Below are positions 23,890 through 33,685 of a stretch of 54,709 bases of DNA, in pieces. This DNA is from Lentisphaerota bacterium (GTDB taxonomy: Bacteria; Verrucomicrobiota; Lentisphaeria; Victivallales; UBA1829). Under the pieces are notes generated by a model. The model saw only the letters and a program-made list of their open reading frames with translations, was not told where the DNA came from and did no database searches. Position 1 is the stretch's first letter. Each line of letters begins with the position of its first letter. Both the position numbers and the translations under genes were made by a program. The DNA lies in NCBI GenBank assembly GCA_015061565.1, contig SUWI01000006.1, positions 1 to 54,709 on the forward strand, in the 5' to 3' direction.

Positions 23890-24357
23890 ATGGACATTGC
23901 AAGACTCAGCTGCGAATTTCAGATCAACAATTTTCAGGGAGATCAGGAAAAACTGGCGGAATGGTTCGACACTTTCGGTTTTCAGGTCACCCGCCGAAAC
24001 CTTGCCGGAGAAATCGATCCGGACGGTCCGATCATAACCTACAATACCAATTCAGGAGACAATCAGTATCCCGGCGCGGATCTGACCGATCCGGCGGAAT
24101 ATGAAGATTGCGCGGCGCATGATCTGCATCCGTTCAGGAAAAATTATCCGCTGCAGACCGTTCTGGCGCAGCTGCAGCCGGCAGGGATCCCCTGTTTTCT
24201 ATATTATTCCCGGTGGGCGGAGTTCCGCGGGCGCGAGGATTACCTGGTCAAGAACTTCTACATCCACGATGGCGTCGCTGAAGAAATGCAGATGTTCTGC
24301 TTTGAAAATACCATACAGTCCTGGAACGAGCTGCTGGAGATCCTGAAGGGAAAGTGA
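23890..24357 (+). CDS. Uncharacterised 155-aa protein
   Basis: A soluble acidic protein with no recognised family. It has 'WFDTFGFQVTRRNLAGEIDP' near residues 25-44, an aromatic middle ('FLYYSRWAEFRGREDYLVKN', about 102-121) and a helical C-terminus. The ribosome site is very strong (AAGGAGG, 7 nt before ATG), and one of the shared atypical promoters lies 49 nt upstream, so high inducible expression is plausible. It ends 12 bp from the convergent polysaccharide cluster. No signal peptide, membrane segment or metal motif is evident. Confidence 0.6.
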   Translation: MDIARLSCEFQINNFQGDQEKLAEWFDTFGFQVTRRNLAGEIDPDGPIITYNTNSGDNQYPGADLTDPAEYEDCAAHDLHPFRKNYPLQTVLAQLQPAGIPCFLYYSRWAEFRGREDYLVKNFYIHDGVAEEMQMFCFENTIQSWNELLEILKGK

Positions 24358-24369
24358 CAGGAACAAGAT

Positions 24370-26757
24370 TTATTCAGACCGTCTGCGCTGCATTATCTTG
24401 CGGGCGTAAACTTTCCCTTTCGGCAGAGACAGTTCGAATTCCGCCAGTCCGCGGCCGGTCACCTTCACGGTTCCCCCGGCCAGGGATTTGATCCGGAACT
24501 GCGTGATGACGCCTTTTTTCATCACAGCGGAAACTTCGAACCCGCCCTGGGCGAGGAAACGGGTGAAACTGCCGGTAAAATCATCCGGAACGCCGGGAAA
24601 CAGGCGGATGATCCCGCCATGACTCTGCAGCAGCAGCTCCGAAGCGATAAACAGGAACGCACTGTTGCCTTCCTGCACCGCGGGCGCCAGCCGTTTGGCA
24701 TCGGGATTCGATGTGACGCAGGGCGGATGCGGAATGTCCGGATCCGAGAACAGCAGTTGTTTGCCGTGACTGTCCCGCCGTCCGCGTCCGATCAGCCGCC
24801 AGTTGCGTTTTTCGTTTTTCTCCGCCTCGGCCGGGTCCCCGATCAGGACCGGATTATGACAGAACAGACCGTTTTCCTTGGCGAAGAGCTCCAGAAAACG
24901 CAGAGCGGACTCCCAGCCTTTTTTCCGTTCGCCGGCGCGCAGATAGGCTTCCGTGACCAGAAAGGCGCTCCAGTCGTGGTTCATGTGGAATTTCCCGCTG
25001 CAGTCGGCAAAGGAACGTTCGATGGCATCCGTTTCGATCAGCCGGATGGTCTTTTTCAGCGTCCTGACATCGTCCGTGATCTCCGCCGGGAAGGCGGGAT
25101 ACAGCAGATGTCCGCCGTAGAAATAGTGATCCGGCGGCACATCCGGTCCGCACCAGAAAGCCCCGTCGGGCGTTTTGGGGATCGGCGGATAATGCTCCAG
25201 CAGATCTTGCCAGGCCGACAGGTATTTGCTGTCCTTTTTCAGAATGACTGCCGCTTCGATGACCGTCTCCAGCACCTGTTTGAACAGCGAGGTGGTCGCC
25301 AGCTCATCCCGCGTCAGGGTGAAGATTTCCGGCGTGACGCTCCAGTCCAGGTGGTAGATGCCGTCCGTTCCCTTGCGGAAGATATGCTGATAAAAGATCG
25401 TGAATTCGCGGAGCAGCGGATAGATTTTTTCCCGCAGCAGTTTTTCATCGCGGGAATAATGCCACACCTGCGCCAGGATCGTGCCGGTATACGCGCTGCC
25501 GCACAGGGAATAACGGTAGGAGCGAGTGGGATATTCCAGCATCAGCTGATTGGTGACCAGGGGAAAGAAGATCCCGTCGCAGCCGAAGAGTTTCCGGGTA
25601 TGTTTTTTCAGCTGGCGCATTCCGGCGAAAAACGTATCCGCGAGCGCCTCGATCAGGAAGACCCGGTTGGTCGGGAAAAAGGCCAGCGCGGGGATCTGGG
25701 AATTCTGGTCGTTGGTGTAACCCTGACTGGCCAGGCCGGGATTGCGTTCATCCAGCGGCCCGTAACTCATGCCGTTCAGACCCGGCATCGGCGTCTTGCC
25801 GTAAATGCAGGCGATCTCATACAGACTGAAAGTGTAATACTTCTGGATCTGCCGGTATTTCCCGAAATCCGCATACGCGTTGTCCCAGTAACGGTGCCAG
25901 AATTTCAGGTTTTCCTTTTTCCAGTGCTCGTAACCCTTATCCGCTCCGCGGACGGCTTCCGCCAGTGCGGCGGCAAGCGGGTCCTTTTCATGCAGGGAAC
26001 TTTTCACCGCGAGGAAAAGATCGAAATCGCCATGCTGCGTCATTTCCGTTCCGGTGAAAACCGTACTGCCGGGCAGGGCGGGACCGCCGCCGTTCCGGGG
26101 ACAGAGCTTCATCGCCACGGCATACGAATGCCTGCCGCCGGGCAGCTGCTGCGTGAACGCCAGCAGATTTTCTTCCTTCCGCTCCCATTTCACTTCCGGG
26201 AGCAGGCTGTTCAGCGGGCGGATCAGTTCCAGACAATGCGCCCGTTCGGGATGTCCTTTTTCAGTCACGCGCATGCAGCACAGGGCTCTTTCCCGCGGGA
26301 TGAACATTTCTACGGCTGCATCCAGTCCCTGATACTGGATTTGTTCTTCCAGAATGCCATCGAACAGGGAGAGATGCCGGCTGACCCGGGGCATGCTCGG
26401 CGCACTCCAGCCGCAGCCCTGCCAGAAACGCAGCCGCAGGACGGCCGCGCTGATCGTGTCTTTCTGCCGTTTCCCTTTGGCTGGCGCATTTTCCGCTTCC
26501 GTCAGGAAATGCGTGTTTTTCGGGTTCATGGAGGCGATCCGGCGGAGAAATTCCTCATGCGGCAGGATTTTTTTCACCATCGCTTCTTCGGTCGTCGGAT
26601 CAAACACATCGACCTTGTTGAAGACCCATTCCAAGTGGGACGGCACATAGCCGACGGCGCACAGATCTCCGTTGCCCAGCAGAAAGCCGTCGCGGAAATC
26701 CGTTCCGCTCCGGTCGGAAGAAAAATCCTGTTTGCGGATCAGTTTTTCAATATTCAT
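24370..26757 (-). CDS. GH95-like glycoside hydrolase
   Basis: The 795-residue protein has an N-terminal beta-sandwich ('DGFLLGNGDLCAVGY' near 23-37), a central helical barrel (about 290-640) and a C-terminal sandwich. Its 'LLLQSHGGIIRLFPGVPDDF' and 'GGFEVSAVMKKG' blocks match the conserved end of GH95 proteins. GH95 includes alpha-L-fucosidases and alpha-L-galactosidases; the substrate here is not proven. No signal peptide is visible, so it is probably cytoplasmic. It is the last gene of the cluster, and its start overlaps the preceding gene by 4 bp (ATGA), indicating translational coupling. Confidence 0.75.
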   Translation of the reverse strand: MNIEKLIRKQDFSSDRSGTDFRDGFLLGNGDLCAVGYVPSHLEWVFNKVDVFDPTTEEAMVKKILPHEEFLRRIASMNPKNTHFLTEAENAPAKGKRQKDTISAAVLRLRFWQGCGWSAPSMPRVSRHLSLFDGILEEQIQYQGLDAAVEMFIPRERALCCMRVTEKGHPERAHCLELIRPLNSLLPEVKWERKEENLLAFTQQLPGGRHSYAVAMKLCPRNGGGPALPGSTVFTGTEMTQHGDFDLFLAVKSSLHEKDPLAAALAEAVRGADKGYEHWKKENLKFWHRYWDNAYADFGKYRQIQKYYTFSLYEIACIYGKTPMPGLNGMSYGPLDERNPGLASQGYTNDQNSQIPALAFFPTNRVFLIEALADTFFAGMRQLKKHTRKLFGCDGIFFPLVTNQLMLEYPTRSYRYSLCGSAYTGTILAQVWHYSRDEKLLREKIYPLLREFTIFYQHIFRKGTDGIYHLDWSVTPEIFTLTRDELATTSLFKQVLETVIEAAVILKKDSKYLSAWQDLLEHYPPIPKTPDGAFWCGPDVPPDHYFYGGHLLYPAFPAEITDDVRTLKKTIRLIETDAIERSFADCSGKFHMNHDWSAFLVTEAYLRAGERKKGWESALRFLELFAKENGLFCHNPVLIGDPAEAEKNEKRNWRLIGRGRRDSHGKQLLFSDPDIPHPPCVTSNPDAKRLAPAVQEGNSAFLFIASELLLQSHGGIIRLFPGVPDDFTGSFTRFLAQGGFEVSAVMKKGVITQFRIKSLAGGTVKVTGRGLAEFELSLPKGKVYARKIMQRRRSE

Positions 26758-28706
26758 TTTTCAAATACGACCATAACATAGCCCTGGATCAGCGGCAGCG
26801 TGACTTTGCAGTAGCCGTCCTCAACCGTAAACGGCAGTTCCTGCTTCGACGGAGCCAGATAGACGCGGCGGAACGGGGTCCCGTCGATCCGCAGGCAAAG
26901 TTCCGTATCGACCAGTGTCCCGCGTTCTTCCAATGCGACCGCTTTGCCCCGCAGTTCCGGCGTATAAACCATTACGTGCAGCAGTTCCAGATTGTCTTTA
27001 TACTGCACGAAAGCGCGCGAATAACTGGGCAGAGTCGCCGATTTGAATTTCGGGTTCGGCAGGAATTTTTCGATGATGTTCCGCAGCAGCATTCGGGTCT
27101 GATACGGCGACCGGGCATAATAGCCTTCGAAGATCTTGCCGCTGCAATAGGCGATCTTGCCCTTGAAGGACAGGAACGGCGAATCGGTTTTTTCCTGCGG
27201 CGGCGTGTACCAGTTGGAGTGGATCCCGTCCCAGGCGTGGTTATGATACGGCTTGACGCTCCAGATCGCCGTTTCGCTGCCTTCCGCCGGCCGGACTTCC
27301 GTGCCCAGTGCATACACGGACAACGGGAATTTCGGCAGGTCGCGGGAGCATTTTTCTTCCGGCAGATAGTAGAGCGGATCATGCGGCGTCGGCCCGATGT
27401 ATTTCACCGGCCAGGAGTCGATCACAAAGCCTTTCCCTTCCGGATCCAGACCGGAATTTGCGGTCGCGATCACGGCTCCGCCTTTGGCCAGATGAGCCTT
27501 GACCCGGCGGGTGACTTCCTCGTTGAAACGGACATTGTCCGGGAAGATCAGCAGATCATAGCTGTCCCACTTCGAAGTCTCATTCACCACATTGAACTGC
27601 AGTTTCAGCTCGGAAAGCATCCGCACCGCGGATTTCAGCACGCTGTCCGACCGGAGCGCTCCGCCGCCCGTGCCGTAAACGATGGCGACCGCCGGACGGT
27701 TGACCGCGTCCAGACACCACGGATCGTATTGCCGGACCGTTCCATACACTTTGCGGATCAGATCGAATACTTCCGGATAGATGTCTCCGCGGGGGTGGAA
27801 ATGGTCGCTGACCTCGGGACGCATGCCGTTGGCCATGCCGTAGAGCAGGTCGTATTCCAGACTTTCCTCGCGGCGCAGTCCGCCGAAATCGCCCCAGTGA
27901 TAAAAACGTCCGGTCATGCAGAGCACCGAATTGTCCCCGGCGATCGTCCGCAGATAATGCGCCTGGACCGGGAGATAGTCATAACCCAGTTCCATGCAGG
28001 GCGGCAGGCATTCGCATTCCAGATGGGTGTTATATCCGATCATTTCCTCCGCCCAGGCGCCGTTCAGGAAGAAGAAGAGATCCGGGTTGATCGACTTAAT
28101 GAGCGCATGCAGTTCCCTGGCCAGCTTCAAAATGGAATGACGGGTGAATTTCGTGATGTCTTCCTGATTCCGGTAATCGAATCCGAGCCGTTTCATTTCC
28201 GTTACGCAGGTCGGGCAGATGCAGGTGTAATAAGAACACATGCAGTCGAAGAAAAAGCCGTCGACGGGATAATTTTCCGCCAGTTCGCGCACCATGTTTT
28301 TCAGATGTTCCCGGTACGGCGAATTGTAGCAGGCGGCCCGCATTTCCGCCGAGGGTCTCTGCTCGGTCATGGCGTGGCCGTCCGGAGCGATCCGCATCCA
28401 GCCCGGATTGCGCAGCAGTTCCTCATCGCTGAGGCCGCCGTTGAAATACGCGCTGACCCGGATCCCTTTCCGGTGGCAGGATTCGGCGATCTTGCCCAGC
28501 AGGTCGAACTGCAGGGACGGATGACGGTAGCCGAATTTGGTGTTGTAGTAGGCATTACCCTGGTTGCAGCGGGCATGCCAGGTCAGGAAATCGATCCCGC
28601 ATGACTGGAGATTGTCGGTGAATTTTTCCACATCGAAATTTGCCCCGACATCCGGGATGACTGTGCTGGTGTGGAAATCGTAGAAAATCGAATATTTGGT
28701 TTTCAT
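26754..28706 (-). CDS. Putative TIM-barrel glycosidase (GHL6-like) with trimerisation-type domain
   Basis: The 650-residue protein starts with a barrel resembling hypothetical glycosyl hydrolase 6: 'FYDFHTSTVIPDVGANFD', 'LTWHARCNQGNAYYNTKFG', 'VSAYFNGGLSDEELLRNPGW' and 'VDGFFFDCMCSYYTCICPTC' (about 155-175, likely carrying acidic active-site residues). It continues with a Rossmann-like domain similar to the beta-galactosidase trimerisation domain ('WDSYDLLIFPDNVRF') and a C-terminal beta domain. No signal peptide is present. It lies 18 bp after the SGNH gene and overlaps the GH95-like gene. The activity is unknown but fits breakdown of fucose- or galactose-containing oligosaccharides inside the cell. 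Confidence 0.7.
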   Translation of the reverse strand: MKTKYSIFYDFHTSTVIPDVGANFDVEKFTDNLQSCGIDFLTWHARCNQGNAYYNTKFGYRHPSLQFDLLGKIAESCHRKGIRVSAYFNGGLSDEELLRNPGWMRIAPDGHAMTEQRPSAEMRAACYNSPYREHLKNMVRELAENYPVDGFFFDCMCSYYTCICPTCVTEMKRLGFDYRNQEDITKFTRHSILKLARELHALIKSINPDLFFFLNGAWAEEMIGYNTHLECECLPPCMELGYDYLPVQAHYLRTIAGDNSVLCMTGRFYHWGDFGGLRREESLEYDLLYGMANGMRPEVSDHFHPRGDIYPEVFDLIRKVYGTVRQYDPWCLDAVNRPAVAIVYGTGGGALRSDSVLKSAVRMLSELKLQFNVVNETSKWDSYDLLIFPDNVRFNEEVTRRVKAHLAKGGAVIATANSGLDPEGKGFVIDSWPVKYIGPTPHDPLYYLPEEKCSRDLPKFPLSVYALGTEVRPAEGSETAIWSVKPYHNHAWDGIHSNWYTPPQEKTDSPFLSFKGKIAYCSGKIFEGYYARSPYQTRMLLRNIIEKFLPNPKFKSATLPSYSRAFVQYKDNLELLHVMVYTPELRGKAVALEERGTLVDTELCLRIDGTPFRRVYLAPSKQELPFTVEDGYCKVTLPLIQGYVMVVFEK

Positions 28707-28724
28707 GATGCGTCCTTTTTTGAG

Positions 28725-30359
28725 TTATTTCTGTTGATATAATTGCCATTTGAGCCAGGCGTAGAGTGTATCGCCCAGCTGATTGCCGCCGGCGGGCGCC
28801 GGATGCAGCCCGTCCTTCGGCATGATCTGTTTTTCCGGGTTTCCCGCGTTGACCGGATAGGCCTGCATCGGGAAATTATGCTCGCAGTCCAGATTGTGAT
28901 ACATCGGGATGATGCGGATGTTTTTGTCGGTTCCGTTCCCGTATTTGCGCATGATCCGGTCGCTGAGCATGAAGCGGTTTTTCGTATACTGGTATTTGGT
29001 CTGGCCGCAGCGGTAGATCCGGCCCATGCCGTCCTGATTTGCGCACGGGGTCGGCAGTCCGATGCCGATCACCGCATTCGGTGCGGCCTTGCGGAATGCC
29101 GCGATCAGTTTATCCATGTTCTGCTCGATCCCATGCAGGCTGCTGTAGATCCGGAAATCGTCCGATCCGAAGATATCGTTGACCCCCAGCTGGATGGTAA
29201 TGAAATCCGGCGCTTTGCCGCCGTGGTTTCCGGTCAGATAGCCGGGCACATCCAATTCCGGTTTCCCGTTCAGGATCTTGACGAACGGGCCTCTTTCCAG
29301 AAAGTGCCCCCACGTCCAGCCGGCATAGCCTTCGTGCGCCATGCCGCCTTTCTTTACCGGCGCGGGACGCGTCCCGATCATGGTCAGTTCGGGATTTCCC
29401 GCCTTGGTGAACAGTGCATGGACCTGGGCGGGGAAGGTGGTCACTTCCGTGATGCTGTCGCCCACCATCAGCAGCGAGATCTTGCGTCCGCTGCCGGCAT
29501 CTGCCGGGGCGACGCAGAGCCGGACCGTCTTTTTCGCGACCAGCCCGTTTTCACCGATCACCCGCAGCGTCCAGGGATGGATCCCGACATCCTTTTTCGT
29601 CGGGGTGAAACTCCATTTCCTTTTGAAATTGTTTCCCTTGCGGCAATCGATATCGAACACGTAGGAATCCGAGTTCACGCTCAGGAAGACATTGTCGAAA
29701 TAGATGTTGGTTTCAACACCCTCGACGGCATAGACCGTATCCGGCAGGACCAGACGGTGCTGCAGCGGCGGAATCCCTTTCCGGATCTCCGGCGAGGCGA
29801 TCGGCGAACTGGTGTCCGGCTGATCTTTGATGACTTCGCAGGAAAAATCCGAGATTTCTCCTTCCGCTCCCGGATAAACATAAGCACAGACATAACCGAC
29901 CGCGGGCAGCTGCTCGGGTGCAAGATAGCCGTCGCCGTAACGGCCCAGGATCTGGACGTTTTCCAGCACTTCCTTTTTATCCGGCGAATCCACTTTGAAT
30001 TTTTTGCCGGGATAAGTTCCGCAGTAGGCTCTTTTAGACCCATACAGATGAAATCCGATCTGGACGGTGCCTTTGCCTTTGAATGAAGCTTTCACCCGCA
30101 CGGTCATATAGTCCGACGGGGTGAAAACATCGGTCGTCTGGATCATCACGATCTGTTTCGGTTTATTGAACCGGAAGGCGTTCTGTTTTCCGTCCTGGAT
30201 ACAGGTCACATCCGTTTTGGCCGAGGCGCGGATCTTCCAGTTCTTGAGTGTCCCGTTGGCTTCCGTCCGGATCGGGACCGGGATTTCGGCGGCGATGCCG
30301 GACAAGGCTCCGATCAGGATCGGAAGGATCCAGATTTTTTTCTTGCAGATGCAGTTCAT
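28725..30359 (-). CDS. Secreted SGNH/GDSL hydrolase with N-terminal beta domain
   Basis: The 544-residue protein has a signal peptide (about 1-24), a beta-rich N-terminal part (about 30-285) and a C-terminal SGNH hydrolase domain: block I 'VGDSIT' (299-304, nucleophile S302), block III 'LGVND' (391-395) and block V 'DGLHP' (516-520, D516/H519). Such modular enzymes often remove acetyl or other ester groups from polysaccharides. Within the cluster it probably deacylates the glycan before or during cleavage. AAGGAAG precedes the ATG. It follows the GH16 gene by about 70 bp on the same strand. Confidence 0.8.
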   Translation of the reverse strand: MNCICKKKIWILPILIGALSGIAAEIPVPIRTEANGTLKNWKIRASAKTDVTCIQDGKQNAFRFNKPKQIVMIQTTDVFTPSDYMTVRVKASFKGKGTVQIGFHLYGSKRAYCGTYPGKKFKVDSPDKKEVLENVQILGRYGDGYLAPEQLPAVGYVCAYVYPGAEGEISDFSCEVIKDQPDTSSPIASPEIRKGIPPLQHRLVLPDTVYAVEGVETNIYFDNVFLSVNSDSYVFDIDCRKGNNFKRKWSFTPTKKDVGIHPWTLRVIGENGLVAKKTVRLCVAPADAGSGRKISLLMVGDSITEVTTFPAQVHALFTKAGNPELTMIGTRPAPVKKGGMAHEGYAGWTWGHFLERGPFVKILNGKPELDVPGYLTGNHGGKAPDFITIQLGVNDIFGSDDFRIYSSLHGIEQNMDKLIAAFRKAAPNAVIGIGLPTPCANQDGMGRIYRCGQTKYQYTKNRFMLSDRIMRKYGNGTDKNIRIIPMYHNLDCEHNFPMQAYPVNAGNPEKQIMPKDGLHPAPAGGNQLGDTLYAWLKWQLYQQK

Positions 30360-30430
30360 TTTTATGCTTCCTTTTTTGAGGCGGTTTCAAACCGCCGGCT
30401 GAACATTCGGACAATATACTCCCTTTGCGA

Positions 30431-33400
30431 TTATTTTTCCAACTGGAAATCCAGGTAAGAATAATTGAAAGCCCCGATGGCGATCAGTTTGACGACATGT
30501 CTGCCCGCGGGCAGTTCGATCCCGTCCAGAGTGGATTTCAAGCCGCCCCAGCCCGTTCCGCCTCCGTTGGGCAGCTGGAAAGTGCCGATCAGTTTCCGGT
30601 CGTCGAGGATCATCAGCATACTGCCGCCGAACCCGTTCGGCGCACCGTAATCCATCGTCACCTTGTAACGGCCGGCTTCCCGGATGTCCACCGTCAGGTT
30701 GACCCATTCGCCGGTGAGCACATGTCCGATCACCGCTCCCGTTGCGTCCACTCCTTCATTCACGCGGAATCCCGATTTCTTATTGGCATTCACTTTGTCA
30801 TCCAGATAAGCGACTCCGTTGCCGCCTTCATCATACAGGCAGGGATTGATTTTTCCCGGAATGACCTGCGCTTTGCCCTGATAGGGCGTCGATTGTTTTT
30901 CCGGACGGGTCATCTTCATGACCACCTCGCTGTTGGCGACCTTGCCGGCGGCGTCCTGCACAAAGATCGAATAAGCGTGCAGAACCGCTTTCAGATTCGG
31001 TTTTTCGCGGGAACGGCCGGTCCGCATGTAGTTCGTTCCGGAATAATACTTCTCATCGATGGACACCGTGAACTTGTAAGGCGGTTTGTCTTTGTAATCG
31101 ATGATGCAGCCGCTGTCGAAAAGATACGCCGCTTTGATCGGCAATTTGGTCTTCGGATTGGGAGAAGCGACCGCTTCGATTTCGAATTTCTCGCCCGGGG
31201 CGATCAGCAGCCGGTCGTCTTTTTTCTTCAGCCGGACGACCGGATCCTTGTCATGCGGGTACGCCCAGTAACGGACATAATCCACTTTGAAAACATCGGG
31301 GAATTTTCCCTTGGATTTGATCGGCTGTCCTTTGCCGTACGGAGCGCGCACCGTTCCGAATAAACTGATCCGCAGCGGAACAAAACCATTCCGGTGGGTC
31401 AGGGCATCGTAAGTGACCGTCTTGTGCGGACTGTGGTTCGCGGTGGATTTGATCGCTTTGCCGTTCAGATAATAGGTGATTTCGAACGGCGTCCATTTGC
31501 AGCCGATCGTGTAGAAATCTTCCAGCGAGCCGGGGATCAGGGAAACATAGTTCCAGCTTTTCATGACGCGGCCGACAAATCCATGGAAATTGAAATCCAG
31601 CAGCGGACGTTCTTTGGTGACGTAATAATCTTCATAGATGTCGATTTCCATGCCGTCCAGAAACGAGTTGCCGGTCTGTCCGCCGTAAAGCCAGAAAGCA
31701 GTGTTCCAGCCGTTGTGGCGGCGGAAACGCAGTCTCGCCTCGAAATAGCCGTATGGAAAATGTTTGATGGTCGAGATCGCCCCGGAGCGGTAGCAGACCA
31801 TGTCTTTTCCTTTGGCCTTGACTTTGACCGGAGTGATTTCCAGCATGCCGTTCCGCACCTTGACCGCAGCCGGTTCCCCGGTCCGGAACCAGATTTTCGG
31901 ATCCAGTTCGGTGCCGTTGAATTCTTCATCCAGCACCAGTTTCCAGCCGGCTTTTTTCGGATCGAAGGTCTGATCGATCCGGATATCCATCGGGATGACT
32001 TTTTTGATCTGTTCCGGCATGGCATAACCGTAGCACCAGTCATCGGCCGTCAGCTGGATTTTCCCGCCGCGGTCGGCTTCCAGAATGGCTTCCGCCTGAA
32101 AAACCTTCTCGTCGATCCCCGCAAAAAACGAACTCTTCCCGGAAAAAGACTGCACGGAGGAATCAGCCAGAGTTTCCAGAATGATTTTGAAATCGCCGAT
32201 CGCATTGACGGCAAACATCAGATCCAGGGGAAAAAGTTTCCCCGGACAGGAAAAAGTCTGCACGGTTTTATGGTTTTCGCTGACCTGGATCGTCAGCTGG
32301 TCATCCGGTTTCCGGATCAGTTCCAGAACCATGTCTTTCCCGTTTTTCGGATCGAGAAAACGGTAGGACAGCTTTCCTTCATCACCCTCGAATTTGACCA
32401 GCCGCTGGGTCATGGAAAACATTTTTCCGGAAGCGATTTTCGGCATGGTGAATTCGGTGCGGCCCGGGGCGAAAACCAATTTCGGCGCCGCCGTGTAGAC
32501 AGCCTGACGCGATGGCCCGACCAGGGCATAACTGTATTCGCCCTGGATGACTTGAGGGGCTCCGGCGCGTTTCGTTTCCGCGTTTTCGAAATCGTCTTTC
32601 CAGAGTTCTTCGACCATGCGCAGCGCCTGGCCGTTCCAGCGGAGCTGATCGGGTCCGCCCAGCGCCAGGATCGCACTGCCGGCGCCCGTCACATACTTGA
32701 CCGCGAAAATATTTCTGCCGCGTTTCAGCCGGACCGTGGCCTTGTGGTCGGTGAGGCGGGGCGGATGGAGCGTGTTGCCGACCTTGAGCGTATCGATGAC
32801 CGGTTTCCCGTTCACGTTGACCTGCATCCACCAGTCCGCGCCGGCTCCGATCGTATAGTCCTCGTCTTTATCGCAGTCGACCGCCGCGTAAAGCCAGGCG
32901 CAATTCCCCGAACCGTATTCCAGCGGTCCGGGACCGGGAAAGTCGTTTTTGAAATCGTGTTCCCCGGCGGAAAACTGGATCTTGCGCGGCTTGACGCCGT
33001 TGAGCTCGGCCGGGATCTCAGTCAATTCTTTTTCCGTGGGCGAATAATTGCGGTCCATCGGCAGGAAAGCGGTCCAGATGTTCGGAAACCGGGCCGTTCC
33101 CGCGATCTCGGCCTGACGTTCCAGACTCAGGGACCGCACATAGATATCGGCATCTTTCTGCGTCCCGAACATGCAGATGACCGAGGTGGTCGGCCAGTTG
33201 TCCGCCAGATCGTTGACGGTGAATTCGACTTTGACTTTCTGCCAGTCGGCGGTCACCGGAAAATCCTTGATCCCGATATGTCCCATCCATTTCTTCTGAT
33301 GATAAGCCTGGACCGTGAAAACGCCTTTTCCCGTGCCCCGGACTTCAGCGTAAAGGATGATCTTGTCCCCTTTCAGCGCAAGATGTTTGGTGTAGCAGTC

Positions 33401-33634
33401 GAAACGGCAGCCCCCAGATCCCTTCACGTCGAAGATGTGCAAGACCTTCTTTCCGTTTTCTTCCGGGAATTCCACTTTGGGCGCAGGAGTAAATCCGCGC
33501 AGCTTGCTCAGATACCACCCCGTCGGCAGATGATGTTTCGGATTGATCTTCGACACATCCATAATGGTGATCTCATCCGCACCGAGTCCCATGAACAGAC
33601 TCGTCAGGAGTGAAAGGAAAAGAAATGTTTTCAT
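30431..33634 (-). CDS. Large secreted GH16 glycosidase with accessory domains
   Basis: The 1067-residue protein has a signal peptide (about 1-18), beta-sandwich modules (about 25-560), a GH16 domain (about 562-795), an Ig-like module (about 796-910) and a C-terminal CBM6-like module (about 920-1067, 'LTVDIREAGRYKVTMDYG'). The GH16 catalytic motif is E663-x-D665-xx-E668 in 'GMEIDIYEDY', the beta-bulge form found in laminarinases, agarases, porphyranases and carrageenases. It should be an endo-acting beta-glycanase working outside the cell. ATG 33634 is preferred over the upstream 33649 because AAGG precedes it and the signal peptide follows directly. The exact substrate (galactan or beta-glucan) cannot be read. 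Confidence 0.82.
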   Translation of the reverse strand: MKTFLFLSLLTSLFMGLGADEITIMDVSKINPKHHLPTGWYLSKLRGFTPAPKVEFPEENGKKVLHIFDVKGSGGCRFDCYTKHLALKGDKIILYAEVRGTGKGVFTVQAYHQKKWMGHIGIKDFPVTADWQKVKVEFTVNDLADNWPTTSVICMFGTQKDADIYVRSLSLERQAEIAGTARFPNIWTAFLPMDRNYSPTEKELTEIPAELNGVKPRKIQFSAGEHDFKNDFPGPGPLEYGSGNCAWLYAAVDCDKDEDYTIGAGADWWMQVNVNGKPVIDTLKVGNTLHPPRLTDHKATVRLKRGRNIFAVKYVTGAGSAILALGGPDQLRWNGQALRMVEELWKDDFENAETKRAGAPQVIQGEYSYALVGPSRQAVYTAAPKLVFAPGRTEFTMPKIASGKMFSMTQRLVKFEGDEGKLSYRFLDPKNGKDMVLELIRKPDDQLTIQVSENHKTVQTFSCPGKLFPLDLMFAVNAIGDFKIILETLADSSVQSFSGKSSFFAGIDEKVFQAEAILEADRGGKIQLTADDWCYGYAMPEQIKKVIPMDIRIDQTFDPKKAGWKLVLDEEFNGTELDPKIWFRTGEPAAVKVRNGMLEITPVKVKAKGKDMVCYRSGAISTIKHFPYGYFEARLRFRRHNGWNTAFWLYGGQTGNSFLDGMEIDIYEDYYVTKERPLLDFNFHGFVGRVMKSWNYVSLIPGSLEDFYTIGCKWTPFEITYYLNGKAIKSTANHSPHKTVTYDALTHRNGFVPLRISLFGTVRAPYGKGQPIKSKGKFPDVFKVDYVRYWAYPHDKDPVVRLKKKDDRLLIAPGEKFEIEAVASPNPKTKLPIKAAYLFDSGCIIDYKDKPPYKFTVSIDEKYYSGTNYMRTGRSREKPNLKAVLHAYSIFVQDAAGKVANSEVVMKMTRPEKQSTPYQGKAQVIPGKINPCLYDEGGNGVAYLDDKVNANKKSGFRVNEGVDATGAVIGHVLTGEWVNLTVDIREAGRYKVTMDYGAPNGFGGSMLMILDDRKLIGTFQLPNGGGTGWGGLKSTLDGIELPAGRHVVKLIAIGAFNYSYLDFQLEK

Positions 33635-33685
33635 GTTGCCTGCCTTCATTTGATTTGATGGTCGTGCCGGGATCCGGCAGCTTTT

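Noticed and set aside
24619-26781. 720-codon open frame antisense to the GH95-like gene
   Set aside because: It mirrors the codon structure of the real gene, its product is rich in Arg, Gln, Asp and His without domain sense, and it has no ribosome site. It is a shadow of a GC-rich gene.
31394-33613. 739-codon open frame antisense to the GH16 gene
   Set aside because: Same reasons: low-complexity Arg/Asp/Gln-rich product, and the opposite strand has clear GH16 motifs.
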